Below are positions 52,170 to 61,928 of a DNA stretch of 64,000 nucleotides, in pieces. Position 1 is the stretch's first letter; each line of letters opens with the position of its first letter. The notes below the pieces were generated by a model. It was given only the letters and a program-made list of their open reading frames with translations. It did not search any database and had not been told where the DNA came from. The position numbers and the translations under genes are program-made. The stretch spans positions 1 through 64,000 of the forward strand of contig NZ_JNWK01000007.1 in assembly GCF_000716445.1 (NCBI RefSeq), written 5' to 3'. Source of the DNA: Streptomyces wedmorensis (GTDB lineage: Bacteria > Actinomycetota > Actinomycetes > Streptomycetales > Streptomycetaceae).

Positions 52170-52369
52170 CTCCTCATGCTTTCCGCGCTGAGGGGGTCAG
52201 GCAACTCGTACGTGTATGCGGGCGTCTTCACCGGGGGGTGTTCGCGTGCAGATCGGGGTGGTTCGCGTGGGGGTCGGGGCGGTCCGGGGGTGGTCCGGTG
52301 GGCTCGTGCCGGGCTCGCGGGTGGGTCGGGGGTGGCTCGGATGTGGCTCGGATGTGGTCCAGGACACGT
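52170..52369. repeat. GC-rich gap with 11-bp tandem repeat
   Basis: The gap upstream of the tricorn gene is Gly/Trp-codon-like low complexity (repeats of GGGGTGG/GGTCCGG). It includes two copies of GTGGCTCGGAT in tandem (52332-52353). I see no supported gene here. Confidence 0.5.
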
Positions 52370-52384
52370 ACGAAACGGTTTCGT
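52370..52384. promoter_or_regulatory. TetR operator palindrome 1
   Basis: ACGAAACGGTTTCGT is a perfect palindrome (7-base arms, 1-base centre) upstream of the TetR gene. Confidence 0.75.
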
Positions 52385-52415
52385 TTCGCTGACGGGGTGG
52401 GTATCTTCGTACTGT

Positions 52416-52430
52416 ACGAAACCGTTTCGT
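52416..52430. promoter_or_regulatory. TetR operator palindrome 2
   Basis: ACGAAACCGTTTCGT has arms identical to palindrome 1 and ends 19 bases before the TetR start. The two centres are 46 bases apart, bracketing the expected promoter, as for an autorepressed TetR-exporter operon. Confidence 0.8.
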
Positions 52431-52449
52431 TCGCATCGGAGGCCGTTCC

Positions 52450-53022
52450 ATGGCACGCAGCAGACTCACTCCCGAGCGGGAGTCCGAGCTGTACGCGGCC
52501 GTGCTCGACCTCCTCCGCGAGGTCGGCTACGACGCCCTCACCATGGACGCCGTCGCCGCCCGCACCCACTCCAGCAAGGCCACCCTCTACCGCCAGTGGG
52601 GGAGCAAGCCCGAGCTGGTCGCCAGGGCGCTCCGCGCCAACAAGCCGGCCGACCTCTCCGAGATCGACACCGGCTCGCTGCGCGGCGACTTCCAGGAGAT
52701 GGTGGCGCGGACCGACGACTGCCAGATGGAGAAGGACTCCGCGCTGATGCGGGGCCTGGCCCATGCCGTCCACACCAACCCCGAACTGCACCGGGCACTG
52801 CGCGAGCTGCTCATCGAACCCGAGATGACCGGCTTCGACGAAGTGCTGAACCGAGCGGTCCGCAGGGGAGAGGTCGACGCCGACAACCCGGCGCTCAAGC
52901 TCATCCCGCACATGCTGATCGGTGCGTTCATCGCCCGGCCGCTGATCGACGACCTGCCGGTCGACCACGCGTTCCTCAGTGCGTACGTCGACGCCGTCGT
53001 GCTCCCCTCACTCGGCGTCTGA
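52450..53022 (+). CDS. TetR-family transcriptional repressor
   Basis: The 190-residue protein has an N-terminal TetR helix-turn-helix (LTPERESELYAAVLDLLREVGYDALTMDAVAARTHSSKATLYRQW, about residues 6-52) and a helical ligand domain with a C-terminal region of the TetR_C_11/16 style (FIARPLIDDLPVDHAFLSAYVDAVV). Two perfect palindromes precede it and probably bind it. It likely represses itself and the MMPL exporter downstream. The 156-base gap to that gene contains GGCACCAC-type repeats that are low complexity. Confidence 0.93.
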   Translation: MARSRLTPERESELYAAVLDLLREVGYDALTMDAVAARTHSSKATLYRQWGSKPELVARALRANKPADLSEIDTGSLRGDFQEMVARTDDCQMEKDSALMRGLAHAVHTNPELHRALRELLIEPEMTGFDEVLNRAVRRGEVDADNPALKLIPHMLIGAFIARPLIDDLPVDHAFLSAYVDAVVLPSLGV

Positions 53023-53178
53023 TCCACCTTCCCCAGGTGGACCGCACGACCAGCACCACCGGCACCACAGGCACCACCTGCCCCAAAGGCACCACCCGCA
53101 CCACCTGACATCGCACCGCTCACGACGTCGGGCCGGCTCCCCATGTCCTGTCCCGCCCCACAATGGGAGTACGCCCCC

Positions 53179-55338
53179 GTGGCAACGTTCCTGTACAAGC
53201 TCGGCCGTTCCGCCTTCCGGCGCCGACGGCTCGTCGCCCTCCTCTGGGTGGCCCTGCTCGCGATCGCCGGCGTCGGTGCCGCCACCGCGCCCGCACCCAC
53301 CTCAGGCTCCTTCTCGATCCCCGGCACCGAGGCCCAGCGCGCCTTCGACCTGCTCGAAGAGCGCTTCCCGGGCGCCGGAGCCGACGGGGCCACCGCCCGT
53401 ATCGTCTTCAAGGCGCCGGCCGGCCAGAAGGTGACCGACCCGGCCCACAAGGCCGTCGTCGAGGAGACCGTCGCCGCGCTGAAGTCCGGCTCGGACCAGA
53501 TCGTCTCGGTCGCCGACCCGTACACCGCGCACGCCGTCTCGCAGAACGGCTCCACCGCCTACGTCTCGGTCACCTACAAGGTCAACGCCATGGAGCTGAC
53601 CAAGGAGACCCGGGAGGCCCTCAAGGCCACCGGCCACAGCGCGCAGGGCAAGGGCCTGACCGTCGAGATCGGCGGCGACGCGCTCCAGAGCCCGCCCGAG
53701 CAGGGCGCGAGCGAGGCCATCGGCATCGTCCTCGCGGGCGTCGTGCTCGTCATCACCTTCGGCTCGCTCGTCGCGGCCGGGCTTCCGCTGCTCACCGCGA
53801 TCATCGGCGTCGGCATCGGCGTCTCGACGGTCAGCGCGCTCGCGAGCGTCCTGGACCTCGGCAGCACCACCTCCATCCTCGCGTCGATGATCGGCCTCGC
53901 CGTCGGCATCGACTACGCCCTCTTCATCGTGTCCCGCTACCGCGCGGAGCTCGCCGAGGGCAGGGACAACGAGGAGGCCGCGGGCCGCGCGGTCGGCACG
54001 GCCGGCTCCGCCGTCGTCTTCGCCGGACTCACCGTCGTCATCGCCCTGGTCGGCCTGTCCGTCGTCAACATCCCGATGCTGACGAAGATGGGCCTCGCCG
54101 CCGCCGGCACGGTCGTGATCGCCGTACTGATCGCGCTCACCCTGATCCCCGCCCTGCTCGGCTTCGCCGGGAACAAGGTCGTCGGCCGCAAGCAGCGCAA
54201 GGGCCTGAAGAAGGACGAGGACAAGCCGAACGGGGGCACCCGCTGGGCCCGGTTCGTCATCCGCCGCCCCCTGATGGTGCTGCTCGTCGGCGTCCTCGGC
54301 CTCGGCGCGATCGCGCTGCCCGCCTCCTCCCTGGAGATGGGCCTCCCGGACGACGGCGTGAAGCCGACCTCCGCCACCGAGCGCCGGGCGTACGACGCGC
54401 TGTCCGACGGCTTCGGCCCCGGCTTCAACGGCCCGCTGCTCGTCGTCGTGGACGGCGACAAGGCCGCCGCGGACAAGGCGGTCTCCACCATCAAGGGCCT
54501 GGAGGGTTGGGCCGCGGTCACCCCGCCGACGCCGAACAAGGCCGGCGACGCCGCGATGATCACGGTGGTCCCGAAGGACCGGCCGTCCTCCACCGAGACC
54601 GAGAGCCTGGTGCACGACATCCGGGAGGCCACCGGCGACGACGTCCTCGTCACCGGCGCCACCGCGATGAACATCGACTTCTCGCAGAAGATGAACGACG
54701 CCCTGGTGCCGTACCTGGCCCTCGTCGTCGGCCTCGCCTTCGTCCTGCTGACGCTGGTCTTCCGCTCGGTCCTCGTCCCGCTGAAGGCGGCCCTCGGCTT
54801 CCTGCTCTCGGTGGTCGCGGCCCTCGGCGCGGTCGTCGCGGTCTTCCAGTGGGGCTGGCTCGGCAGCCTCTTCGGGGTCGAGCAGACCGGCCCGATCATG
54901 TCGATGATGCCGATCTTCATGGTGGGTGTCGTCTTCGGTCTCGCGATGGACTACGAGGTCTTCCTCGTGACCCGGATGCGCGAGGCGTACGTGCACGGCG
55001 AGCGGCCCGGCGAGGCGATCGTGACCGGCTTCCGGCACAGCGCCCGGGTGGTCGTCGCCGCCGCGGTGATCATGATCGCGGTCTTCTCCGGCTTCATCGG
55101 CATGGACGACCAGATGGTCAAGATGATCGGCTTCGGCCTGGCCGCCGCCGTCCTCTTCGACGCCTTCGTGGTCCGCATGGCGATCGTCCCGGCCGTCCTG
55201 GCGCTCCTCGGCCACAAGGCCTGGTGGCTGCCGAAGTGGCTGGACCGGATCCTGCCGAACGTGGACGTGGAGGGCGAGGGCCTCGCCAGGGCGACCGGCG
55301 AGGACGCGGGCGCGAAGCCCGACCTCGTGAAGGTCTGA
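53179..55338 (+). CDS. MMPL-family membrane transporter
   Basis: The 719-residue protein is an RND-type MMPL transporter with two halves of a helix-loop-five-helix pattern: TM1 RRRLVALLWVALLAIAGVGA, a large outer loop, then five helices including LGSTTSILASMIGLAVGIDYALFIVSRYRAEL, and the second half with VFGLAMDYEVFLVTRMREAY. The two GxDY-type motifs carry the proton relay residues. Such proteins export lipids, siderophores or drugs. GTG 53179 follows GGGAG; an ATG at 53143 would add an unlikely leader. It is controlled with the TetR gene by inferred operators. Confidence 0.92.
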   Translation: MATFLYKLGRSAFRRRRLVALLWVALLAIAGVGAATAPAPTSGSFSIPGTEAQRAFDLLEERFPGAGADGATARIVFKAPAGQKVTDPAHKAVVEETVAALKSGSDQIVSVADPYTAHAVSQNGSTAYVSVTYKVNAMELTKETREALKATGHSAQGKGLTVEIGGDALQSPPEQGASEAIGIVLAGVVLVITFGSLVAAGLPLLTAIIGVGIGVSTVSALASVLDLGSTTSILASMIGLAVGIDYALFIVSRYRAELAEGRDNEEAAGRAVGTAGSAVVFAGLTVVIALVGLSVVNIPMLTKMGLAAAGTVVIAVLIALTLIPALLGFAGNKVVGRKQRKGLKKDEDKPNGGTRWARFVIRRPLMVLLVGVLGLGAIALPASSLEMGLPDDGVKPTSATERRAYDALSDGFGPGFNGPLLVVVDGDKAAADKAVSTIKGLEGWAAVTPPTPNKAGDAAMITVVPKDRPSSTETESLVHDIREATGDDVLVTGATAMNIDFSQKMNDALVPYLALVVGLAFVLLTLVFRSVLVPLKAALGFLLSVVAALGAVVAVFQWGWLGSLFGVEQTGPIMSMMPIFMVGVVFGLAMDYEVFLVTRMREAYVHGERPGEAIVTGFRHSARVVVAAAVIMIAVFSGFIGMDDQMVKMIGFGLAAAVLFDAFVVRMAIVPAVLALLGHKAWWLPKWLDRILPNVDVEGEGLARATGEDAGAKPDLVKV

Positions 55339-55389
55339 GGTCCTCGAAGGCCCGAGGCTCGTGAAGGGCTGACGCCAGTGAAGCTCTGA
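55324..55389 (+). repeat. Stop-codon-bearing repeats at the MMPL 3' end
   Basis: CTCGTGAAGGTCTGA (55324-55338, the last codons and stop) recurs as CTCGTGAAGGGCTGA (55358-55372) and more loosely at 55343-55355 and 55376-55389. A separate 8-base tandem CCGGGCCT follows at 55392-55415. Confidence 0.6.
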
Positions 55390-55437
55390 CCCCGGGCCTC
55401 CGGGCCTCCGGGCCTCCGGATCGAACCCCGTACGCCG

Positions 55438-55797
55438 TCAGCGTGTCGTCATCGACGCGCCGGCGGCGTACGTGTGCCGGAGGAAGCGCAGCAGGGCCGT
55501 GGTGTCGAACTGGACGACGGTGACGCCGTCTTCGGTGTGGAGCTCGACGACCGTCTGGACGCGGCCGCAGGGCCAGACCCCGATGTCGCCGCGGCGGGTC
55601 GGGGCGCGCAGGCCGGTCTCCAGGAGGGCGCGGGGGAAGGACCACTCGACGGGGCCGGGGAAGCAGAAGCGGACCGTCGCGGGGGTGAAGGCGGGGTCGT
55701 AACGGAGGGACACCGGGACGGGGCGGGAGAGCGGGGCGTCGCTGATGATGCGTCCCTTGGCGTGGTCGTCGACTTCACGGTCGTGCGCGGCGGCCAT
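55438..55797 (-). CDS. SsgA-like sporulation/cell division protein (SALP)
   Basis: The 119-residue protein belongs to the SsgA-like family restricted to morphologically complex actinobacteria, which steer septum placement and wall remodelling in sporulation. Family landmarks are PVPVSLRYDPAFTPATVRFCF, EWSFPRALLETGL, GDIGVWPC and TTALLRFLRHTYAAG. Which member (SsgA-G) it is cannot be told. ATG 55797 is chosen as GAGGAG lies 7 bases upstream; the frame opens further at 55842. It is a single gene divergent from the nickel/cobalt transporter operon. Confidence 0.92.
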   Translation of the reverse strand: MAAAHDREVDDHAKGRIISDAPLSRPVPVSLRYDPAFTPATVRFCFPGPVEWSFPRALLETGLRAPTRRGDIGVWPCGRVQTVVELHTEDGVTVVQFDTTALLRFLRHTYAAGASMTTR

Positions 55798-55932
55798 CGG
55801 AGGCTCCTCACGTTTTGTCCTCTTATCGACTAACTGTCCCACTCCTTCCCGAGGGCCGCGCGGGACATGCGTGAACGGCGACAGGTGTGCGCGGGGTCAC
55901 GTGCGTCCGTACGCCGTCGTTCTGTGACCGAT

Positions 55933-55961
55933 GCGCTCTTGCAAGCTCTTCGCAGGAGCGC
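55933..55961. promoter_or_regulatory. Nur-like nickel box upstream of the ECF transporter
   Basis: TTGCAA-GCTCT-TCGCAG (55939-55955) resembles the Nur consensus TTGCAA-N5-TTGCAA, with the left half exact and four of six bases in the right. It is enclosed by a near-perfect 10-base inverted repeat GCGCTCTTGC/GCAGGAGCGC (55933-55942, 55952-55961). It ends 15 bases before the operon start. Confidence 0.45.
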
Positions 55962-55976
55962 TCTATCATTCGGGAC

Positions 55977-57008
55977 GTGCATGTACCTGACGGATTCATC
56001 AACGCCCCCGTATCGGCCGCGGCCGGTGTCGTCGCCGCCGGCGCCGTAGCGGTCAGCCTGCGCGGGGCGCGACGGGAACTGGACGAGCGGACCGCGCCGC
56101 TCGCCGGCCTCGTCGCGGCCTTCATCTTCGCCGTGCAGATGCTGAACTTCCCGGTCGCGGCCGGGACCAGCGGACACCTGCTCGGCGGCGCGCTCGCCGC
56201 GATCCTCGTCGGGCCCTGGACCGGCGTCCTGTGCATAGCCGTCGTCCTGCTGATGCAGGGCATCCTCTTCGCCGACGGCGGCCTCACCGCCCTCGGCGTG
56301 AACATCACCGTCATGGGCGTCGTCACCGTCGTCGTCGCCTACGCGCTCTTCCGCGGCCTCGTCCTCGTGCTGCCGCGCACCCGGCGCTCGGTCACCGTGG
56401 CGTCCTTCGCCGCCGCGCTCGTCTCCGTACCGGCCGCGGCCGCCGCCTTCACGCTGCTCTACGCCGTCGGCGGCACCACCGACGTACCGCTCTCCAAGGT
56501 CCTCACCGCGATGGTCGGCGTCCACGTCCTCATCGGCATCGGCGAGGCCGTCATCACCATGCTGACCGTCGGCGCCGTCGTCGCCGTCCGCCCCGACCTC
56601 GTGTACGGCGCCCGCGGCCTCACCGCCCCGCTCAAGCTCCGCGTCGGCGGCGAACTGGTCGACGCCGCACCCGCCGCCCCGGCGACCGCCCCAGCCGGCT
56701 CCCCGAAGAAGCTGTGGATCGGCGGCCTGGTCACCGCCCTCGTCCTCGCCGGCTTCGTCTCCTTCTACGCCTCCGCCAGCCCCGACGGCCTGGAGAAGGT
56801 CGCCGCCGACAAGGGCATCGACAGCAAGGTCGAGGACCACGCGGCCGCCGACTCCCCGCTCGCCGACTACGGCGTCAAGGGCGTCGAGGCACCCCGCCTC
56901 TCCGGCGGACTGGCCGGCGTGATCGGCGTGGGCGCCACCCTCGCCGTCGGCACCGGCGCCTTCTGGGTCGTCCGCCGCCGCCGCACGCACTCCGAAACCG
57001 CGGCCTGA
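55977..57008 (+). CDS. ECF nickel/cobalt transporter S-component, MN fusion (CbiM/NikM)
   Basis: The 343-residue protein begins MHVPDGFINAP, the CbiM/NikM N-terminus in which Met-His binds the metal, so the start is GTG 55977. The N-terminal domain (about residues 1-215, six to seven helices) is the substrate-binding subunit; the C-terminal 100 residues have two helices and a SPDGLEKVA stretch, the PDGLE/CbiN-like small subunit fused to it. It takes up Ni2+ or Co2+ with the Q and O subunits encoded next. No B12 riboswitch is present and a Nur-like box lies upstream, which favours nickel. Confidence 0.9.
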   Translation: MHVPDGFINAPVSAAAGVVAAGAVAVSLRGARRELDERTAPLAGLVAAFIFAVQMLNFPVAAGTSGHLLGGALAAILVGPWTGVLCIAVVLLMQGILFADGGLTALGVNITVMGVVTVVVAYALFRGLVLVLPRTRRSVTVASFAAALVSVPAAAAAFTLLYAVGGTTDVPLSKVLTAMVGVHVLIGIGEAVITMLTVGAVVAVRPDLVYGARGLTAPLKLRVGGELVDAAPAAPATAPAGSPKKLWIGGLVTALVLAGFVSFYASASPDGLEKVAADKGIDSKVEDHAAADSPLADYGVKGVEAPRLSGGLAGVIGVGATLAVGTGAFWVVRRRRTHSETAA

Positions 57009-57009
57009 C

Positions 57010-57767
57010 ATGGGAGCGGGGCACGCCCACAAGCTCTACCGGCACGCGCACTCGCCGGTCCACGAGCTGCCCCCGCACACCAAGCTCGCCGCCGTCCTCG
57101 GCTTCGTCGTGGTCGTCGTCTCCACCCCCCGCGAGGCCGTCTGGGCCTTCGGCCTCTACGCCGTGCTCCTCGCGGCCGTGGCGGCGAAGGCCCGCGTCCC
57201 GGCCGGCTTCCTGCTGAAGCGGCTGCTCATCGAGATCCCGTTCGTCGCGTTCGCGCTGCTCATGCCGTTCGTCGTGCCCGGCCAGCAGACGACCGTCCTC
57301 GGGGTGTCGCTGAGCGTCCCCGGCCTCTGGGGCGCCTGGAACGTCCTCGCCAAGGGCACCCTCGGCGTCGCCGCCTCCGTGCTCCTCGCCTCCACCACCG
57401 AACTGCGCGCCCTGCTCCTCGGCCTCCAGCGCCTCAAGCTCCCGCCGCTGCTCGTCCAGATCGCCTCGTTCATGATCCGGTACGGAGACGTCATCACCGA
57501 CGAGATGCGCCGCATGTCCGTCGCCCGCCGCTCGCGCGGCTTCGAGGCGAAGGGCGTCCGCCACTGGGGCGTCCTCGCCAAGTCCGCCGGCGCCCTCTTC
57601 ATCCGCTCGTACGAGCGCGGCGAACGCGTCCACCTCGCCATGGTCAGCCGCGGCTACGCGGGCACCATGCCGGTCATCGACGAGGTCACCGCCACCCGCG
57701 CCCAGTGGGCCCGAGCCGCCGCGCTCCCGCTCACCGCACTCCTGATCTGCCTCCTCGGACGGACGCT

Positions 57768-57771
<4 letters not shown>
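57010..57771 (+). CDS. ECF transporter T-component (CbiQ/NikQ)
   Basis: The 253-residue membrane protein is the energy-coupling transmembrane subunit, with about five helices and the coupling motifs SVARRSRGFEAKG and RGYAG (Ala-Arg-Gly type) that contact the ATPase. It starts 2 bases after the MN gene stop and overlaps the ATPase start by 4 bases, so the three form one operon. Confidence 0.93.
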
Positions 57772-58517
<746 letters not shown>

Positions 58518-58582
58518 CACCCCCGGAATCGGACCTCCGCCTCCCACGTTGCACCATGGGAGCCGGTCGTACGAGAGGAAGA

Positions 58583-59773
58583 GTGAGTCGGGTGGACGTC
58601 CAGGGCACGGTGGCGGCGGGCTGGGAGCCCGTCAGGGACGCCTTCCTGCGCAACTTCGCACAACGCGGCGAGCGCGGCGCGGCCGTCGCCGTCCACCGCG
58701 ACGGCGTCAAGGTCGTCGACCTGTGGGCCGGGACCAGGGACGCCGACGGCGAGGAGGGCGACGGCCGGGACCCGTGGTCCGAGGACACCGCCCAGGTCGT
58801 CCGCTCGGCCACCAAGGGCGTCGCCGCCGCCGTGCCCCTGCTCCTGCACCAGCGCGGCCTGCTCGACCTGGACGCGCCCGTCGCCGCGTACTGGCCCGAG
58901 TTCAAGGCGGCCGGCAAGGACCGCGTGACCGTACGGCAGCTGCTCGCGCACCGGGCCGGCGTCCCGGTCGTCGACCACCCGCTCACCCTCGCCGAGGCCA
59001 TCGACCTCCCGACGGCCACCGCCGCCATCGCCGCCCAGGCCCCCGTCTGGGAGCCCGGCACCGCCCACGGCTACCACGCCCACACCTTCAGCTGGCTGCT
59101 CTCCGGCCTCGTCCACCGGGTCACCGGCCGCACCATCGGCCGCTGGGTCGCCGAGGAGATCACCGGCCCCCTCGGCCTCGACCTGTGGATCGGCCTTCCG
59201 GAGGCGGAGGCCCACCGGGTCGGCCGCCTCGGCCCCGTCGAGGAGATCGAACCGGCCGACAGCGGCGCCCTCAGGCTCCGCCCCAAGCGCTCCGTCTCCG
59301 CGGCGTACAAGGACCCCGGCTCCCTCACCCGGCGCGCCTTCGGCGTCATCGAGCCCGCGCCCGACGAGAACGACCCCGTCTACCGGGCCGCCGAACTCCC
59401 CGGATCGGCGGGCGTCGCCACCGCCCGCGCGCTCTCCCGCTTCTACGCCGCCGCCCTCGGCCCCGTCGACGGCGCCGACCGCCTCTTCGCACCGGCCACC
59501 CTCACCCTCGCCCGCACCGAGGAGTCCGCCGGCCCGGACGAGGTGCTGCTGGTCTCCACCCGCTTCGGCCTCGGCCACATGCTGCACGGCCCGGCCTGCC
59601 CGCTGCTCGGCCCGACCTCCTTCGGCCACCCCGGCCGCGGCGGCTCCCTCGGCTTCGCCGACCCCGACTCCGGGATCGCCTTCGGCTACGTCACCAACGG
59701 CATGCGCAAGACGGTCACGGCCGACCCGCGCGCCCAGGCCCTGGTGCGGGCGGTCCGGGCCGCGGCCTCCTGA
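58583..59773 (+). CDS. Serine hydrolase (class C beta-lactamase/EstB-like family)
   Basis: The 396-residue protein has the SxxK motif in VVRSATKGVAAAVPLLLHQRGLLDLD, a YHAHTFSWLLSGLVHRV region with the YxN-like Tyr, and HPGRGGSLGFADP near the C-terminus. It belongs to the esterase/beta-lactamase family rather than to secreted lactamases, as there is no signal peptide. Substrate is unknown. GTG 58583 lies 4 bases after GAGAGG; GTG 58592 at a more normal spacing is also likely. Confidence 0.88.
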   Translation: MSRVDVQGTVAAGWEPVRDAFLRNFAQRGERGAAVAVHRDGVKVVDLWAGTRDADGEEGDGRDPWSEDTAQVVRSATKGVAAAVPLLLHQRGLLDLDAPVAAYWPEFKAAGKDRVTVRQLLAHRAGVPVVDHPLTLAEAIDLPTATAAIAAQAPVWEPGTAHGYHAHTFSWLLSGLVHRVTGRTIGRWVAEEITGPLGLDLWIGLPEAEAHRVGRLGPVEEIEPADSGALRLRPKRSVSAAYKDPGSLTRRAFGVIEPAPDENDPVYRAAELPGSAGVATARALSRFYAAALGPVDGADRLFAPATLTLARTEESAGPDEVLLVSTRFGLGHMLHGPACPLLGPTSFGHPGRGGSLGFADPDSGIAFGYVTNGMRKTVTADPRAQALVRAVRAAAS

Positions 59774-59836
59774 CCCGCCGCGGCGAGTAGGGTCGAGCGC
59801 CGGAGCACCACACAAGTCGCAAGGGGAGCAAGGCGC

Positions 59837-60361
59837 ATGACCGCGGACTCGGTGAACACCACGCACGCCACACCCGACACGCACGCCACCTACGAGAAGC
59901 TGCTCGCCCTGCTCGACGAGCACGGCGCCGCCTACCGGGTGATCGAGCACGCCCCCGAGGGCGCCACCGAGGCGGTCAGCGCGCTGCGCGGCCACGCGCC
60001 CGCCGAGGCGGCCAAGTGCATCATCGCCATGGTGAAGATCGGCAAGAAGGAGAAGCGCTTCGCGCTCGTCGTCGTACCCGGCGACAAGCGCATCGACCTC
60101 GCGGCCGTGAAGGCGCTGTACGGCGGCACGTACGTGTCCTTCGCCTCCCCGGAGATCGCCGAGGAGCTCGCGGGCTCCCCGAGCGGCACCATCCTGCCCT
60201 TCTCCTTCGACGAGCGCCTCGACCTGTTCGTCGACCCGGACCTGCTGGTCCACGAGGAGTTCTACTTCAACGCGGCACGGCTCGACCGCTCCCTCGCCCT
60301 CTCCGCGAAGGACTACCGGGCGATCGCGGAGCCGCGCGTCGAGCGCGTGTCCACCGACTGA
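59837..60361 (+). CDS. YbaK/EbsC-type aminoacyl-tRNA deacylase
   Basis: The 174-residue protein has the YbaK/ProRS-associated editing domain: AYRVIEHAPEGATEAVSALRG, AAKCIIAMVKIGKKEKRFALVVVPGDKRIDL (with the conserved Lys) and FVDPDLLVHEEFYFNAARLD. Members hydrolyse mischarged tRNA in trans. It is cytoplasmic. AAGGGGAGCAAGGCGC precedes the ATG. It ends before the convergent LysE gene. Confidence 0.9.
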   Translation: MTADSVNTTHATPDTHATYEKLLALLDEHGAAYRVIEHAPEGATEAVSALRGHAPAEAAKCIIAMVKIGKKEKRFALVVVPGDKRIDLAAVKALYGGTYVSFASPEIAEELAGSPSGTILPFSFDERLDLFVDPDLLVHEEFYFNAARLDRSLALSAKDYRAIAEPRVERVSTD

Positions 60362-60386
60362 CCCGGGCCGCGCACCCGTACCGGGA

Positions 60387-61004
60387 TCAGGCGACGGCCG
60401 GCGTGAGCGCGAGCACCATGCCGAGCCCGACGAGCACCGTGCCGATCACCTTGTTCAGCACGGCCTGCTTCCGCAACAGCCGCGCCCGCAGGCCCTGGTG
60501 GGAGAAGAAGACCGCGGCGAGACCGAACCACACCAGGTGCGCGAACGACATGAACAGGCCGTAGCCGACCTGCTGGAAGACGGGGGTGTCGGCGCTGACG
60601 ACCTGCGTGTACGTGCTCAGGACGAAGAGCATCGTCTTGGGATTGAGCGCGTTCGTCAGGAAGCCGGTGCGCAGCGCCCCCGCCTTCGACAGGCCGCCGT
60701 CGTCCGAAAGGTCGATGTCCACCTCGGACTTGGCGACGAAGGTCTTGTAGCCGATGTACACCAGGTACGCCGCGCCGATCAGCTTCATCGCCGTGAACAG
60801 CATCGGCGACCGGCTCACCAGCAGGCCCACGCCCAGCATCGTGTACGTGACGTGGACGAGCACGCCCAGGGCGATCCCGACGGCCGCGAGCACGCCCGCC
60901 GTCCGCCCGTACAGATAGCTGTTGCGGACCGTCATGGCGAAGTCCGCGCCGGGGCTGATGACCGCCAGCACCGTGATGACCGCTACGGCGATCAGCTGCC
61001 CCAT
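60387..61004 (-). CDS. LysE/RhtB-family amino acid exporter
   Basis: The 205-residue membrane protein has about six helices and the LysE motif ISPGADFAMTVRNSYLYGRTAG, then GVALGVLVHV-like ALGVLVHVTYTMLG and FLTNALNPKTMLFVLS. It exports an amino acid or derivative. ATG 61004 (MGQLIAVAVITVLAV) is preferred over an ATG nine codons upstream (61031). It is divergent from the SDR gene. Confidence 0.93.
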   Translation of the reverse strand: MGQLIAVAVITVLAVISPGADFAMTVRNSYLYGRTAGVLAAVGIALGVLVHVTYTMLGVGLLVSRSPMLFTAMKLIGAAYLVYIGYKTFVAKSEVDIDLSDDGGLSKAGALRTGFLTNALNPKTMLFVLSTYTQVVSADTPVFQQVGYGLFMSFAHLVWFGLAAVFFSHQGLRARLLRKQAVLNKVIGTVLVGLGMVLALTPAVA

Positions 61005-61145
61005 GTTCCCCGTCCCCCCATCCGTCCGCACCCCCGACCGGAGCGGACCCGTGACGCTAGTCGATCACCGGCCCACCGCGCGAGGCCGAGGTGACAGAGT
61101 CACGCCCTCTGGTGCGAGCGGCGCGTCCGGTGCTGAGATCGCCCC

Positions 61146-61928
61146 ATGGAGCTCACACGGCGGTTCGAGGGGTACGCGGCACTGGTCACCGGCGCGGCGC
61201 GCGGCATCGGCGCGGCCACCGCGCGACGGCTCGCGGCGGAGGGTGCCCGGGTCCTGGTCACGGACCTCGACGAGGAGGAGGCCGTCAGGACGGCCGCGGA
61301 CGTCCCCGGCGCGGTGGCCGTGCGCTGCGACGTCGGCGACCGGTCGTCGGTGGAGGCGGCCGTCGCGTACGCCGTGGAGACCTTCGGCGGCCTCGACGTC
61401 CTCGTCAACAACGCCTTCGCCCCCGTCGTCCCCGACTCCGCCCGCTTCGAGGACGATCCCGACGACGGCTGGGCCGGTCAGCTCGACGTCACGCTCCTCG
61501 GTGCCGTCCGCTGCTCCCGCGCCGCCCTCCCGTACCTCGCGGCGGCCGGCGGGCGCGGCGCCGTCGTCACCATCGGATCCGTCAACGCCGAGGCGGACTT
61601 CGGCAACCACGCCTACAGCGCCGCCAAGGCCGGCCTCGCCTCCTTCACCCGCACCCTGGCTGGGGACGCCGCCCCGCGCGGTGTGCGCGTCAACCAGATC
61701 AACCCGGGCACGATCGCGACCACCGGCTGGGCCGGAAGGGAGGCCGAACTCGCCGCCCTCGCCGACCGCGTCTACCCCCTCGGCCGCGTCGGCGCCCCGG
61801 AGGACGTGGCCGCCGCCGTCGCCTTCCTCGCCTCCCGCGACGCCTCCTGGATCACCGGCACGGTCCTCCGCGTCGACGGCGGACTCCTCGCGGTGAACAC
61901 CCACTTCGCGGAGGTGCTGGGCGACTGA
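61146..61928 (+). CDS. Short-chain dehydrogenase/reductase
   Basis: The 260-residue classical SDR has TGAARGIGAATARRL, DVLVNNAF, the catalytic Ser in TIGSVNAEADFG, YSAAKAGLASFTRTLA and PEDVAAAVAFLASRDASWITG. Substrate is unknown. Its last codons (GGC GAC TGA) are the first bases of a 36-37 bp tandem repeat that continues downstream. Confidence 0.92.
   Translation: MELTRRFEGYAALVTGAARGIGAATARRLAAEGARVLVTDLDEEEAVRTAADVPGAVAVRCDVGDRSSVEAAVAYAVETFGGLDVLVNNAFAPVVPDSARFEDDPDDGWAGQLDVTLLGAVRCSRAALPYLAAAGGRGAVVTIGSVNAEADFGNHAYSAAKAGLASFTRTLAGDAAPRGVRVNQINPGTIATTGWAGREAELAALADRVYPLGRVGAPEDVAAAVAFLASRDASWITGTVLRVDGGLLAVNTHFAEVLGD

Noticed and set aside
52170..52449. Minus-strand Pro/Arg-rich ORFs upstream of the tricorn gene
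   Set aside because: They are low complexity and cover the TetR operators; no start with ribosome site.
55798..55976. Cobalamin riboswitch before the ECF metal transporter
   Set aside because: The gap is short and no B12-box-like sequence is seen; a Nur-like box fits better.
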